Below, in pieces: positions 19,617 to 27,528 of a DNA stretch of 36,565 nucleotides. Position 1 is the stretch's first letter; every line of letters begins with the position of its first letter. Both the position numbers and the translations under genes were made by a program. The stretch spans positions 1 through 36,565 of the forward strand of contig NZ_JAFFPK010000017.1 of assembly GCF_017590215.1 (NCBI RefSeq), in the 5' to 3' direction. A model generated the notes under the pieces. The model did not search any database. It saw only the letters and a program-made list of their open reading frames with translations, and was not told where the DNA came from. The stretch comes from Clostridium sp. CCUG 7971 (GTDB taxonomy: Bacteria; Bacillota; Clostridia; Peptostreptococcales; Peptostreptococcaceae).

Positions 19617-20868
19617 GGCTCCTAGAGGAACTAAGGACATAACTCCAAAAGATGCTTATAAATGGAATTATGTAGAAAATAAATTTAGAGAAGTTTGTGC
19701 GTTATTTGGATATGAGGAAATGAGAACTCCAGTATTTGAACATACTGAACTTTTCAAAAGAAGTGTTGGAGATACAACAGATATAGTACAAAAGGAAATG
19801 TATTCATTTACTGACAAGGGTGAAAGAGATATAACTTTAAAGCCAGAAGGGACTGCTGGGGTAGTTCGTGCATTTATAGAAAATAAATTATATGCAGATA
19901 CTCAACCAACAAAGTTATTTTATATAACTCCTTGTTTTAGATACGAAAGACCACAAGCTGGTAGACAAAGACAATTCCACCAATTTGGTATAGAGGCATT
20001 AGGAAGTGATAATCCTTCACTAGATGCAGAAGTTATAGCTTTAGCTGTACAATTCTTTGGTGAAGTAGGACTTAAAGACTTAGCAGTAAGTATAAACTCT
20101 GTTGGATGTCCAACTTGTAGAGCAAAATACAATGACTTATTAAAAGAATATCTTGATAAAAAATCGGATGTATTATGTGATACTTGCTTAGAAAGAAAAG
20201 AGAAAAATCCTATGAGAGTTATAGACTGTAAAGTTCCAACTTGTAAGGAAAATTTAACAGATATACCTTTTATGGCTGATCATATATGTGATGATTGTAA
20301 AGATCACTTTGGAAAATTACAAGAATACTTAACTGAAATGGAAATTAACTATGTAGTTGATAAGAGTATAGTTAGAGGACTTGACTACTACAAGAAAACT
20401 GCTTTTGAAATAATATCTAATGATATAGGTTCACAAAGTACAGTTTGTGGTGGTGGAAGATATGATGGATTAGTAGAACAATTAGGTGGTCCTAAAGGAA
20501 TCAGCGGTATAGGATTCGCTATAGGTGCTGAAAGATTATTACTAACTATGGAAAATAATAATATTCAAATTGAAAACCCAACATCTACTGATATATTTAT
20601 AGTAACAATTGGAGATAAAGCTAAGACTAAGAGCTTTAAGTTATTAAAAGACTTAAGAAGTAACCATATAAGTGCAGATAATGACCACTTAGATAGAAGT
20701 GTTAAGGCTCAATTTAAGTATTCAGATAAAATAAATGCTAAATTTACTATAGTTATAGGTGATGATGAGTTAGATAATGATAGTGCAACTCTTAAAAATA
20801 TGGCTACATCAGAGCAAACTACTATAAAATTAAGTGAAATAGTAAAAGAATTACAGGAAAGATTATAG
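19606..20868 (+). CDS. hisS: Histidyl-tRNA synthetase
   Basis: Class II synthetase charging tRNA-His. The 420 residues are the normal length. Visible are the N-terminal APRGTKDI, motif 2 around CFRYERPQAGRQRQFHQFG, the histidine-binding VRGLDYY and CGGGRYDGL, motif 3 around GFAIGAERLLL, and the C-terminal anticodon-binding domain (about 325-420). A Cys-rich insert (residues about 165-225) holds several CxxC pairs. AGGAGGT lies 9 bases before the ATG, within hemZ. No T-box precedes it. Confidence 0.97.
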   Translation: MLTKAPRGTKDITPKDAYKWNYVENKFREVCALFGYEEMRTPVFEHTELFKRSVGDTTDIVQKEMYSFTDKGERDITLKPEGTAGVVRAFIENKLYADTQPTKLFYITPCFRYERPQAGRQRQFHQFGIEALGSDNPSLDAEVIALAVQFFGEVGLKDLAVSINSVGCPTCRAKYNDLLKEYLDKKSDVLCDTCLERKEKNPMRVIDCKVPTCKENLTDIPFMADHICDDCKDHFGKLQEYLTEMEINYVVDKSIVRGLDYYKKTAFEIISNDIGSQSTVCGGGRYDGLVEQLGGPKGISGIGFAIGAERLLLTMENNNIQIENPTSTDIFIVTIGDKAKTKSFKLLKDLRSNHISADNDHLDRSVKAQFKYSDKINAKFTIVIGDDELDNDSATLKNMATSEQTTIKLSEIVKELQERL

Positions 20869-20927
20869 TATTTTACTTTTTTATTCTATTGTCAATTGCG
20901 ACAATTGTATAAATTAATCTTATAAAA

Positions 20928-21000
20928 TTAGCTATTTAGAAAAATTTGCTACACTCATTTTGCCTACACAGTAGCTTAAGCATTTATTCTAGATAGCTAA
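20928..21000 (+). promoter_or_regulatory. Long-range inverted repeat between hisS and aspS
   Basis: 20928-20940 pairs with 20988-21000 over 13 bp (one G-U), enclosing about 47 bases that hold a second 5-bp stem (20948-20952 with 20971-20975). It ends just before the aspS promoter and has no U tract. It could be a small structured RNA or the 3' end of the hisS transcript; I do not recognise the family. Confidence 0.35.
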
Positions 21001-21004
21001 TTAT

Positions 21005-21033
21005 TTGACTTATAGAGAAATAAAACGTAAAAT
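21005..21033 (+). promoter_or_regulatory. Sigma-A promoter for aspS
   Basis: TTGACT at 21005-21010 and TAAAAT at 21028-21033 with 17-base spacing, 45 bases before the aspS start. Confidence 0.75.
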
Positions 21034-21077
21034 ATAAAATTATAATATAAATGAAATTAAAACCTGGAGGGGAAGTA

Positions 21078-22868
21078 ATGGAGACTCTAAACGGATTAAA
21101 AAGAACTCACTACTGTGGGGACTTAAGAGAGCAAAACATTGACGAAGAAGTTGTACTTATGGGATGGGTACAAAAGAAAAGAAACTTAGGTGGATTAGTA
21201 TTCGTTGACTTAAGAGATAGAAGTGGATTATGCCAAATAATATTTGATACGGATGTTAATGCTGAAGCTTTTGCTAAAGCTGAAAAATTAGGATCAGAAT
21301 ATGTTATAGCAGTTAAAGGGAAAGTAGCTGAAAGATCATCTAAAAACCCTAACATGCTAACTGGAGATATAGAAATATTTGCAACACAGTTAAAAGTGTT
21401 AAATAAATCAGAAACTCCACCAATATATATAAAAGATGACGACAATGTTTCAGAAGAATTAAAGTTAAAATATAGATACTTAGATTTAAGAAAGCCATCT
21501 ATGCAAAAGAATTTAATACTTAGAAGTAGAGTAGCTAATATAGTTAGAAACTACTTAAGTTCAAATGATTTCTTTGAAATAGAAACACCTTTCTTAATAA
21601 AACCAACTCCAGAAGGAGCTAGAGACTACTTAGTACCAAGTAGAGTTAATGAAGGTAAATTCTACGCATTACCACAATCACCACAATTATTTAAACAATT
21701 ATTAATGGTAAGTGGTATGGATAGATACTTCCAAATAGTTAAGTGTTTCAGAGATGAAGACTTAAGAGCTGATAGACAACCTGAGTTCACTCAAATAGAC
21801 TGTGAAATGTCTTTCGTTGAACAAGAAGACGTTATGGCTATAATGGAAAAAATGGTACAAACTATATTTAAAGAAATATTAAATGTAGAAGTAAGCTTAC
21901 CACTTCCAACTATGACTTATGCTGAAGCTATGGAAAGATACGGAAGTGATAAGCCAGATACTAGATTTGGATACGAATTAACTAATATATCTGATTTAGT
22001 TGCAAATTGTGGATTTGGAGTATTTGCTAACGCTACTAAAGATGGAATGAGTGTTAGAGGTATAAATGTTGAAGGTAAATCTGAAGAAATAAGCAAGAAG
22101 CAATTAAGTAAAATAGAAGATCATGCTAAGACTTATAAAGCTAAAGGTCTTGCTTGGATGAGAATAGGAGCTAATAGAGAAGTAACTTCTCCAATAGCTA
22201 AATTCTTTACACCAGAAGAATTAACTGCAATATTAGATAGAATGAATGCAAAAGAAGGCGACTTATTATTATTTGTTGCTGATAAAAATACTGTAGTATT
22301 TGATGCATTAGGACAAGTTAGACTTGAAGTTGCAAGAAGACTTGATTTATTAGATAACAGTGTTTACAAAATGTTATGGGTAACTGAATTCCCAGTATTT
22401 GAAGAAGATGAAGAAACAGGAAGAATGATAGCTAAGCATCACCCATTCACATCTCCTATGGATGAAGATTTAGAAAGACTTGAAGGAGACGATAAAGCTT
22501 CTTTAAGAGCTAAGGCTTACGATATAGTTATAAATGGATATGAAGTAGGTGGAGGAAGTGTTAGAATATTTAATGCTGACGTTCAAAAGAGAATGTTTAA
22601 CGCATTAGGATTATCTGAAGAAGAAGCTAACGATAAGTTTGGATTCTTATTAGATGCATTTAAATATGGTACACCACCACATGCAGGTATAGCATTTGGT
22701 CTTGATAGACTTGTAATGATACTTGCAGGAACTACTAACATCAAAGATGTTATAGCGTTCCCTAAAAACCAAAGTGCAGTTTGTCCAATGACAAATGCTC
22801 CAGCACCAGCTGATGCGACGCAACTTGAAGAATTAAGTATAAAAGTTGATATAGCTGATAAAGAATAG
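21078..22868 (+). CDS. aspS: Aspartyl-tRNA synthetase
   Basis: Class II synthetase, 596 residues, the bacterial type: an anticodon-binding OB fold (about 1-105), the catalytic core with motif 2 in FRDEDLRADRQPEFTQ and motif 3 in GIAFGLDRLVM, and the inserted GAD domain (about 280-410). The start at 21078 is preferred to an in-frame ATG at 21051 because GGAGGGG lies at 21066-21072 and the family begins close to this Met. Whether it also charges tRNA-Asn cannot be read from the sequence by eye. It has its own promoter and a terminator, so it is a single-gene unit despite following hisS. Confidence 0.97.
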   Translation: METLNGLKRTHYCGDLREQNIDEEVVLMGWVQKKRNLGGLVFVDLRDRSGLCQIIFDTDVNAEAFAKAEKLGSEYVIAVKGKVAERSSKNPNMLTGDIEIFATQLKVLNKSETPPIYIKDDDNVSEELKLKYRYLDLRKPSMQKNLILRSRVANIVRNYLSSNDFFEIETPFLIKPTPEGARDYLVPSRVNEGKFYALPQSPQLFKQLLMVSGMDRYFQIVKCFRDEDLRADRQPEFTQIDCEMSFVEQEDVMAIMEKMVQTIFKEILNVEVSLPLPTMTYAEAMERYGSDKPDTRFGYELTNISDLVANCGFGVFANATKDGMSVRGINVEGKSEEISKKQLSKIEDHAKTYKAKGLAWMRIGANREVTSPIAKFFTPEELTAILDRMNAKEGDLLLFVADKNTVVFDALGQVRLEVARRLDLLDNSVYKMLWVTEFPVFEEDEETGRMIAKHHPFTSPMDEDLERLEGDDKASLRAKAYDIVINGYEVGGGSVRIFNADVQKRMFNALGLSEEEANDKFGFLLDAFKYGTPPHAGIAFGLDRLVMILAGTTNIKDVIAFPKNQSAVCPMTNAPAPADATQLEELSIKVDIADKE

Positions 22869-22891
22869 TATTTTAATTCTATTTCAATAAG

Positions 22892-22920
22892 GGTAGAGCT
22901 TAATGATAGCTCTACCTTTT
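22892..22920 (+). terminator. Intrinsic terminator after aspS
   Basis: Perfect 9-bp stem (22892-22900 with 22908-22916), 7-base loop and T4. Confidence 0.85.
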
Positions 22921-23011
22921 AATATTTAGTATTAACTTTTATAAAGCTTAATATATAGTTATAATGGGTAAAAATAATAGAAAGAATAAATTAAATTTTT
23001 AGGAGAGTAAT

Positions 23012-23677
23012 ATGAGTAAAAAAATAGTAAATCCAATGGCAGAGATATTTAGATGTCTTGCCATTTCAGTGTTATTTATGTTTATAGGTTTTTTAGTTGG
23101 GCCAAGAATTTTACCACCAACTGCAGTTTATTATGCAAATAAAATCGTAATGTTTTTAATGATAGGACTTTTAATATTAGCATTATTTTCAAGAAAAAGT
23201 ATAATACCTAGAAGTTTCTCAATGAACTTTGTATATGCTTTTACATTTATTGATGGAATAATTATGTATCCATTACTTCAATATTATCTACAAGATTTAG
23301 GCAGTGACCTAGTAATAACAATATTAATAGGTACAATAGTTTTATTTGGTGTACTATCATTAATATCATATAAAAAAGAAGCAGGACACTATCTTGGAAT
23401 GGGAAAAATATTACTATCAGGATTAATAGCTTTAATAGTTTTATCTATAGTTAACATGTTTATAGGTGGAGCTACTTTCAATATAGGAATAAGTATAATA
23501 GGAGTAGTAATTTTCTCAGGTTATGTACTATATGATATTAGTTTAATAAAATATGAAATAGAAAGTGGAGCATTACAAGAAAGAAATGATTTATCTATAC
23601 ATGTTCTTAACCTTTACTTAGATTTTATTAATATATTATTAGATTTACTAGGTATAGCGTCAAGTTTAGATGATTAA
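23012..23677 (+). CDS. BI-1 / YccA family membrane protein
   Basis: A 221-residue hydrophobic protein with seven predicted membrane helices. The last part (SGYVLYDISLIK then an acidic loop and ALNLYLDF-like NLYLDFINILL) is the Bax-inhibitor-1 signature; bacterial members such as YetJ are calcium-leak channels gated by a pair of Asp residues, and acidic residues near the last helix fit. Divergent in the N-terminal half. AGGAGAG lies 7 bases before the ATG. Single-gene unit between two terminators. Physiological role unknown in this group. Confidence 0.75.
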   Translation: MSKKIVNPMAEIFRCLAISVLFMFIGFLVGPRILPPTAVYYANKIVMFLMIGLLILALFSRKSIIPRSFSMNFVYAFTFIDGIIMYPLLQYYLQDLGSDLVITILIGTIVLFGVLSLISYKKEAGHYLGMGKILLSGLIALIVLSIVNMFIGGATFNIGISIIGVVIFSGYVLYDISLIKYEIESGALQERNDLSIHVLNLYLDFINILLDLLGIASSLDD

Positions 23678-23681
23678 TATA

Positions 23682-23716
23682 AAAAGTTGCATAGTTTACC
23701 TATGCAACTTTTTTAC
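23682..23716 (+). terminator. Intrinsic terminator after the BI-1 gene
   Basis: Perfect 13-bp stem (23682-23694 with 23700-23712), 5-base loop, T6. Confidence 0.9.
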
Positions 23717-23732
23717 TATTCTCTATTAAATT

Positions 23733-23894
23733 CTAAAAACTAGTTCCTTGGAACTTAAGTTTTCCATAATCATTTTCACAAATCATGCCAAAATTTTTAC
23801 CGCTAACTTCAAATTCTAATCTATCATTACTTTCAAATTTAAATGTAATATAGTAACTAGAAGAGTTACCAGCAGTATAAATTACTTCATCCAT
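23733..23894 (-). pseudogene. DUF2500 C-terminal remnant
   Basis: A 53-codon minus-strand frame encodes what looks like the last part of a DUF2500 protein: a Tyr-Tyr-Ile-Thr-Phe strand, RLEFEVSGKNFG, then GKLKFQGTSF and a stop. DUF2500 proteins are about twice as long, with an N-terminal membrane helix that is missing here. An in-frame TAA lies 15 bases before the ATG and no ribosome site is visible. I read it as a decayed 3' fragment. The remaining bases 23895-24015 are A+T-rich with nothing I recognise except the ribosome site of the next gene. Confidence 0.55.
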
Positions 23895-24015
23895 AATAAA
23901 ATCCAACAATTAAAAAATAGTTAATTTAAATATAATAAATAATATATCAAAAAAGGGTAAGAAAGGTTACAATTAAATAGAGTTTAATAGGAAATAGATA
24001 TACTAGGAGGAAGTT

Positions 24016-24189
24016 GTGATATTAAAAATTATAATAAATCTTATTTTAGGAGTAAATATATTTTTCTATACTGTAGAAGAAAAAAAGTATTTAGATAAGT
24101 TAAATGCTCCAATTATTTTAACGATAATATGTATTAGTTTAGCTTTATATATCTTATCTAATTTAAATTTTATGAAAAAAATAAATTGA
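24016..24189 (+). CDS. Small membrane protein, or detached N-terminus of the sensor kinase
   Basis: A 57-residue GTG-started frame with AGGAGGAAG at 24005-24013. It encodes two membrane helices (about 3-19 and 32-50) and ends Met-Lys-Lys-Ile-Asn with a TGA. It overlaps the kinase frame by 4 bases. At 24175-24181 there is an A7 run; moving back one base there joins this frame to the kinase with Lys-Lys-Asn-Lys-Leu-Lys at the junction, giving one 369-residue protein. DesK-type kinases usually carry more N-terminal helices than the downstream frame alone, so the two were probably one gene. A genuine separate small protein remains possible. Confidence 0.6.
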   Translation: MILKIIINLILGVNIFFYTVEEKKYLDKLNAPIILTIICISLALYILSNLNFMKKIN

Positions 24190-25124
24190 AAATATTATTA
24201 TTAAATTTAGTATATATGTCTATTGCATCTTATGTGTTTTCACCACTATTAATTTTAATAGGTCCAATAGCAGTAGAGTTTATAGAAACTAAGGAATATG
24301 ATAAATTTTATATATACTTAATTGCATTAATTTTATTTATTATTCAAATAAAAGCTGATATATCTTACACTCTAATTTCAATGGGAATAATAGGATCAAT
24401 ATTTATGTATGAAAGTCTAAAAAATGAAAGTAAAATTAAAATAGTTGAAAAGACAAATTATAATTTAAGAGAAAAAATATTTAATCTAGAAGAAAATAAA
24501 AGGCTAGAAAATAAAGCTAACTATCAAAATATAGAAGCTGTTAAAACAGAGGAGCGAAATATTATATCTCAAAAACTACATGATAAAATAGGTCATGTAA
24601 TAGCTGGAAGCATAATGCAATTAGAAGCATTAAAAATCATTATTGATAATGATAGAGAAAAGGGAATTATAATGCTTGATTGCATAACTAATAACTTGAG
24701 AGAAGGTATGGATGACATAAGGTCAACCCTTAGAAAAATAAAGCCAGAAAATACTGAAATAGGGGTTAATAATTTAAAATCAATATTAGATGAATTTAGT
24801 AAAGAATTTAAGATTGAAAATAGAATTTCTTTTGAAGGAGATATAAATGAAATTAACTTTGTATATTGGAAGGTAATTTTAGATTGCGTAAAGGAAAGCT
24901 TAACTAATATTATAAAGCATTCTAATGCAGATTTATTAAATATAGACATAAGTGTTTTAAACCAGATTATAAGAATACATATAAAAGATAATGGAAGTAA
25001 AGTTAAAAATATTAAAAAGGGAATGGGATTATTAGGTATAGAGGAAAGAGTAGTTAACATTAATGGAAATGTTTATTTTAATAATGAAGATGGATTCTCT
25101 ATACTTATAATATTAAAGAGGTGA
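24186..25124 (+). CDS. DesK/LnrJ-type sensor histidine kinase (5' part in another frame)
   Basis: The 312 residues read from a TTG at 24186. Three membrane segments (about 5-30, 42-56, 60-75) are followed by a charged coiled linker (80-120), the HisKA_3 dimerisation domain with phospho-acceptor His132 in SQKLHDKIGH, and an HATPase_c domain with N box ESLTNIIKHS, G1 around IKDNGSK and G2 in GMGLLGIEERV. This class signals to LuxR-type regulators such as the one 4 bases downstream. The TTG has no ribosome site and lies inside the stop of the upstream frame, so it relies on coupling or on frame change at A7. The catalytic parts look intact. Confidence 0.85.
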   Translation: MKILLLNLVYMSIASYVFSPLLILIGPIAVEFIETKEYDKFYIYLIALILFIIQIKADISYTLISMGIIGSIFMYESLKNESKIKIVEKTNYNLREKIFNLEENKRLENKANYQNIEAVKTEERNIISQKLHDKIGHVIAGSIMQLEALKIIIDNDREKGIIMLDCITNNLREGMDDIRSTLRKIKPENTEIGVNNLKSILDEFSKEFKIENRISFEGDINEINFVYWKVILDCVKESLTNIIKHSNADLLNIDISVLNQIIRIHIKDNGSKVKNIKKGMGLLGIEERVVNINGNVYFNNEDGFSILIILKR

Positions 25125-25128
25125 AATA

Positions 25129-25752
25129 ATGATAAAGTTAATAATAGTTGATGATGATGTTTTGATAAGAGAAAGCCTAAAAATAATAATAGATATAGAT
25201 AAAGATATAGAAGTTGTTAAAACGTTAGAAAATGGAAAAGAGTGTATAGATTTTTTATCACAAAATGAAGTAGATGTAGTTTTACTAGATATGAGAATGC
25301 CAATTATGAATGGTGAAGAAGTATTATCTGAAATTAACAAAAGAAATATAGCTGTTAAGGTATTAATTTTAACTACATTTGATGAAGATAATTTAATAAG
25401 TAGTGCTATAAAGTATAAAACAAATGGATATTTGTTAAAAAGCAGCAAACCAGATAAAATTATAAGTGCTATAAAATCAGTATATTTAGGCAATGGAGTA
25501 TTTGAATCTGATATAGTTTCTAAGCTTTTAGCAGGAAAAGAAGATAATTGTAGTAATAAAATGGATAAATATGGATTAACCCAAAGAGAACTCGATATAG
25601 TAAAATTAATATCAGATGGATTATCTAATAAGGAAATATCATGTGAATTGTTTTTATCAGAAGGAACTGTTAAAAATCATATAACGTCTATATTATCTAA
25701 AATGGATTTAAAATATAGAACACAAATAGCAATTGAATATTTAAAAAGATAA
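25129..25752 (+). CDS. NarL/LnrK-type response regulator
   Basis: 207 residues: a receiver domain (1-120) with the acidic pair Asp8/Asp9, phospho-acceptor Asp54 in LLDMRMP, Thr82/Thr83 and Lys104; and a LuxR-type helix-turn-helix (about 143-205) with LTQRELDIVKLISDGLSNKEI and a recognition helix after SEGTVKNH. It starts 4 bases after the kinase with AGAGGTGAAA upstream. Its likely targets are the surface-protein gene next to it and the ABC operon, where palindromic and repeated motifs lie near the promoters. In Bacillus the similar LnrK activates lnrLMN in response to linearmycins. Confidence 0.92.
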   Translation: MIKLIIVDDDVLIRESLKIIIDIDKDIEVVKTLENGKECIDFLSQNEVDVVLLDMRMPIMNGEEVLSEINKRNIAVKVLILTTFDEDNLISSAIKYKTNGYLLKSSKPDKIISAIKSVYLGNGVFESDIVSKLLAGKEDNCSNKMDKYGLTQRELDIVKLISDGLSNKEISCELFLSEGTVKNHITSILSKMDLKYRTQIAIEYLKR

Positions 25753-25778
25753 ATTGCAATAGCTATTAAATCTTACAT

Positions 25779-25808
25779 AAATCTTATATAATTATTTATA
25801 TAAGATTT
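25779..25808 (+). promoter_or_regulatory. Perfect inverted repeat before the CWB2 gene
   Basis: 25779-25791 and 25796-25808 form a perfect 13-bp inverted repeat with a 4-base centre, 27 bases before the start codon. It contains TATAAT at 25787-25792. There is no U tract after it. It may be an operator or a stem in the 5' leader. Confidence 0.5.
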
Positions 25809-25834
25809 AGAAATAAACTAGGGGGAGAAATATT

Positions 25835-27280
25835 ATGAAAAGGTCAAAATTAGTAACATCTGCATTATCAATAGCTTTATTTTTATCGATAATGCCAAAA
25901 TCACACGCAAATGAAGTTGAAAGTTATGCTATTGAGAATAAGTTAGTAGGGGCTAACAGATATTCAACAGCAGTAGAAGTTAGTAAAAAAGGTTGGAGTA
26001 AAGCAAATCAAGTAGTAATAGTAAACAGTAGCTCGATAGTTGATGCATTATCTGTTACACCTTTTGCTAAGTTAATAGATGCACCAATATTATTAACAGG
26101 CAAAGATTCTTTAAATAATACTACAAAAGAAGCTTTAAAAACTTTAGGTGCTAGCAAAGTACATATAATAGGTTCAACAGGAGTAATATCAAATAATGTA
26201 GATAAGCAATTAAAATCTATGGGTATTACAACAAATAGAATTGGTGGAGTAAATAGACATGATACAGCGCTTAAAATAGCTAATGAAGTTAATAAAATAA
26301 AAGATGTATCTGAAATTGCAGTAGTAAATGGATATAAAGGATTATCAGATGCAGTAAGTATAGCTTCAACAGCAGCATCTAAAGGAATGGTTATATTGCC
26401 GGCATCACCTAACAAGGGAATATCAGATTTCGAAGGATTTATAAAAGATGCTGATATAAAAAAATCTTATATAATAGGGTCAAATGGTGCAGTATCACAA
26501 CAAATAGAAAATAAAGTACCTAATGCAGAAAGATTAGGCGGTTCAAATAGAAATGAAACTAATGCAAAAGTAATAAATAAATTTTACACTTCTGACAAAT
26601 TAAATAATGTATTTGTGGCAAAGAATGGTATGAAAAGAGAAGACCAACTTATAGATGCACTAGCTGTTGGTGTTTTAGCAGCTAAGGAAAATTCTCCGGT
26701 TCTTATAGTTGGAAATAGCTTAAGTACTTCACAAAAAACTTTATTTACAGAAAAAAGAGCAAATATAATAACTCAAGTAGGTAGTGGTGGTAATGAAAAT
26801 GCATTTAATGAATTAAAAGAATTGCAAGTAAACAACAATAAACCTAATGAGTCAAATATAATGTATGTAACTAACGTAGATGAAGGACGACCTTTAAATG
26901 TAAGGGAAAAAGCTATAATAACATCTAACAAAATAGGTGAATTATATAAAGGTGATAAAGTAGAAGTGTTAGAAAAGTATAATACTGGATGGGTTAAAAT
27001 AAAGTTTAATAATGGTGTAGGCTATGTTAGTGGATCTTATTTAACTAGTAAAGCACCAGAAGATAATAATGAAAATATAAAGATAAAATATGTAAATGCT
27101 ACAGGTGGATTAAATGTTAGAAAAGGACCATCAACTGGAGATGCTATAATTGGAAGGCTTTCATATGGAGATAGAGTAGAACAAGTAGAGATGTTCTCAA
27201 CAGGATGGGTTAAGATAAAGTTTGAAGGTTCATACGGATATGTAAGTAATGATTATTTAAGTGTTAATCCAGTAAAATAA
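25835..27280 (+). CDS. CWB2 cell-wall-anchored protein with two SH3b domains
   Basis: Surface protein of 481 residues. A signal peptide (about 1-25, cleavage after SHA) is followed by three CWB2 repeats (about 36-325), each starting near an Arg-Tyr/His/Asn-x-T-type motif (RYSTA, RHDTA, RNETN); such triplets bind the anionic polymer of the wall in Clostridioides-like bacteria. Two bacterial SH3 domains follow (about 350-405 and 418-477), each with an LNVR strand and a GWVKIKF core; these commonly bind peptidoglycan. There is no enzyme domain. AGGGGGAG precedes the ATG. It sits between the two-component genes and the ABC operon, with its own terminator. Confidence 0.92.
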   Translation: MKRSKLVTSALSIALFLSIMPKSHANEVESYAIENKLVGANRYSTAVEVSKKGWSKANQVVIVNSSSIVDALSVTPFAKLIDAPILLTGKDSLNNTTKEALKTLGASKVHIIGSTGVISNNVDKQLKSMGITTNRIGGVNRHDTALKIANEVNKIKDVSEIAVVNGYKGLSDAVSIASTAASKGMVILPASPNKGISDFEGFIKDADIKKSYIIGSNGAVSQQIENKVPNAERLGGSNRNETNAKVINKFYTSDKLNNVFVAKNGMKREDQLIDALAVGVLAAKENSPVLIVGNSLSTSQKTLFTEKRANIITQVGSGGNENAFNELKELQVNNNKPNESNIMYVTNVDEGRPLNVREKAIITSNKIGELYKGDKVEVLEKYNTGWVKIKFNNGVGYVSGSYLTSKAPEDNNENIKIKYVNATGGLNVRKGPSTGDAIIGRLSYGDRVEQVEMFSTGWVKIKFEGSYGYVSNDYLSVNPVK

Positions 27281-27291
27281 AGTTAACTATG

Positions 27292-27328
27292 AAAAGCTAT
27301 GAATAAATTATTTATTCATAGCTTTTTT
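27292..27328 (+). terminator. Intrinsic terminator after the CWB2 gene
   Basis: Perfect 16-bp stem (27292-27307 with 27311-27326), 3-base loop, T6. Confidence 0.9.
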
Positions 27329-27362
27329 ATATAAGAAGATTATATTTTATGGATAAATATAA

Positions 27363-27431
27363 TTTTCAACTACTGAATTTGATAAACATATTGAATAGCT
27401 ACTTGAGCCAGATGAGCGAAAAGAATATTAA
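27363..27431 (+). pseudogene. Possible coding fossil with in-frame stop
   Basis: Reading from 27363 gives a short charged peptide interrupted by one TAG (27396-27398) and ending Leu-Leu-Glu-Pro-Asp-Glu-Arg-Lys-Glu-Tyr before TAA. Codons such as GAG and CGA are unusual for the surroundings. There is no start or ribosome site. It may be the tail of a lost gene; chance is not excluded. Confidence 0.25.
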
Positions 27432-27433
27432 AT

Positions 27434-27465
27434 TTATGACTAAAGTCATAGATAACTTATGACTA
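27434..27465 (+). promoter_or_regulatory. TATGACT repeats, candidate operator of the ABC operon
   Basis: TTATGACTA occurs at 27434-27442 and again at 27457-27465, 23 bases apart, and the first copy is part of a palindrome ATGACT-AA-AGTCAT (27436-27449). They lie about 30-60 bases before a TATAAT near 27496, where a response regulator could activate. Confidence 0.45.
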
Positions 27466-27528
27466 TATATACTTAAATAATAGATAAAATTTCCATATAA
27501 TTAAAATATAAAAAAATGGAGGTAGATT

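Noticed and set aside
20869-21077. T-box or 6S RNA before aspS
   Set aside because: No T-box consensus (AGGGTGG) is present and the structured part is only about 75 bases, too short for 6S RNA.
24593-25060. 155-codon open frame on the minus strand inside the sensor kinase
   Set aside because: Antisense to clear HisKA and HATPase motifs, hydrophobic by codon mirroring, no ribosome site.
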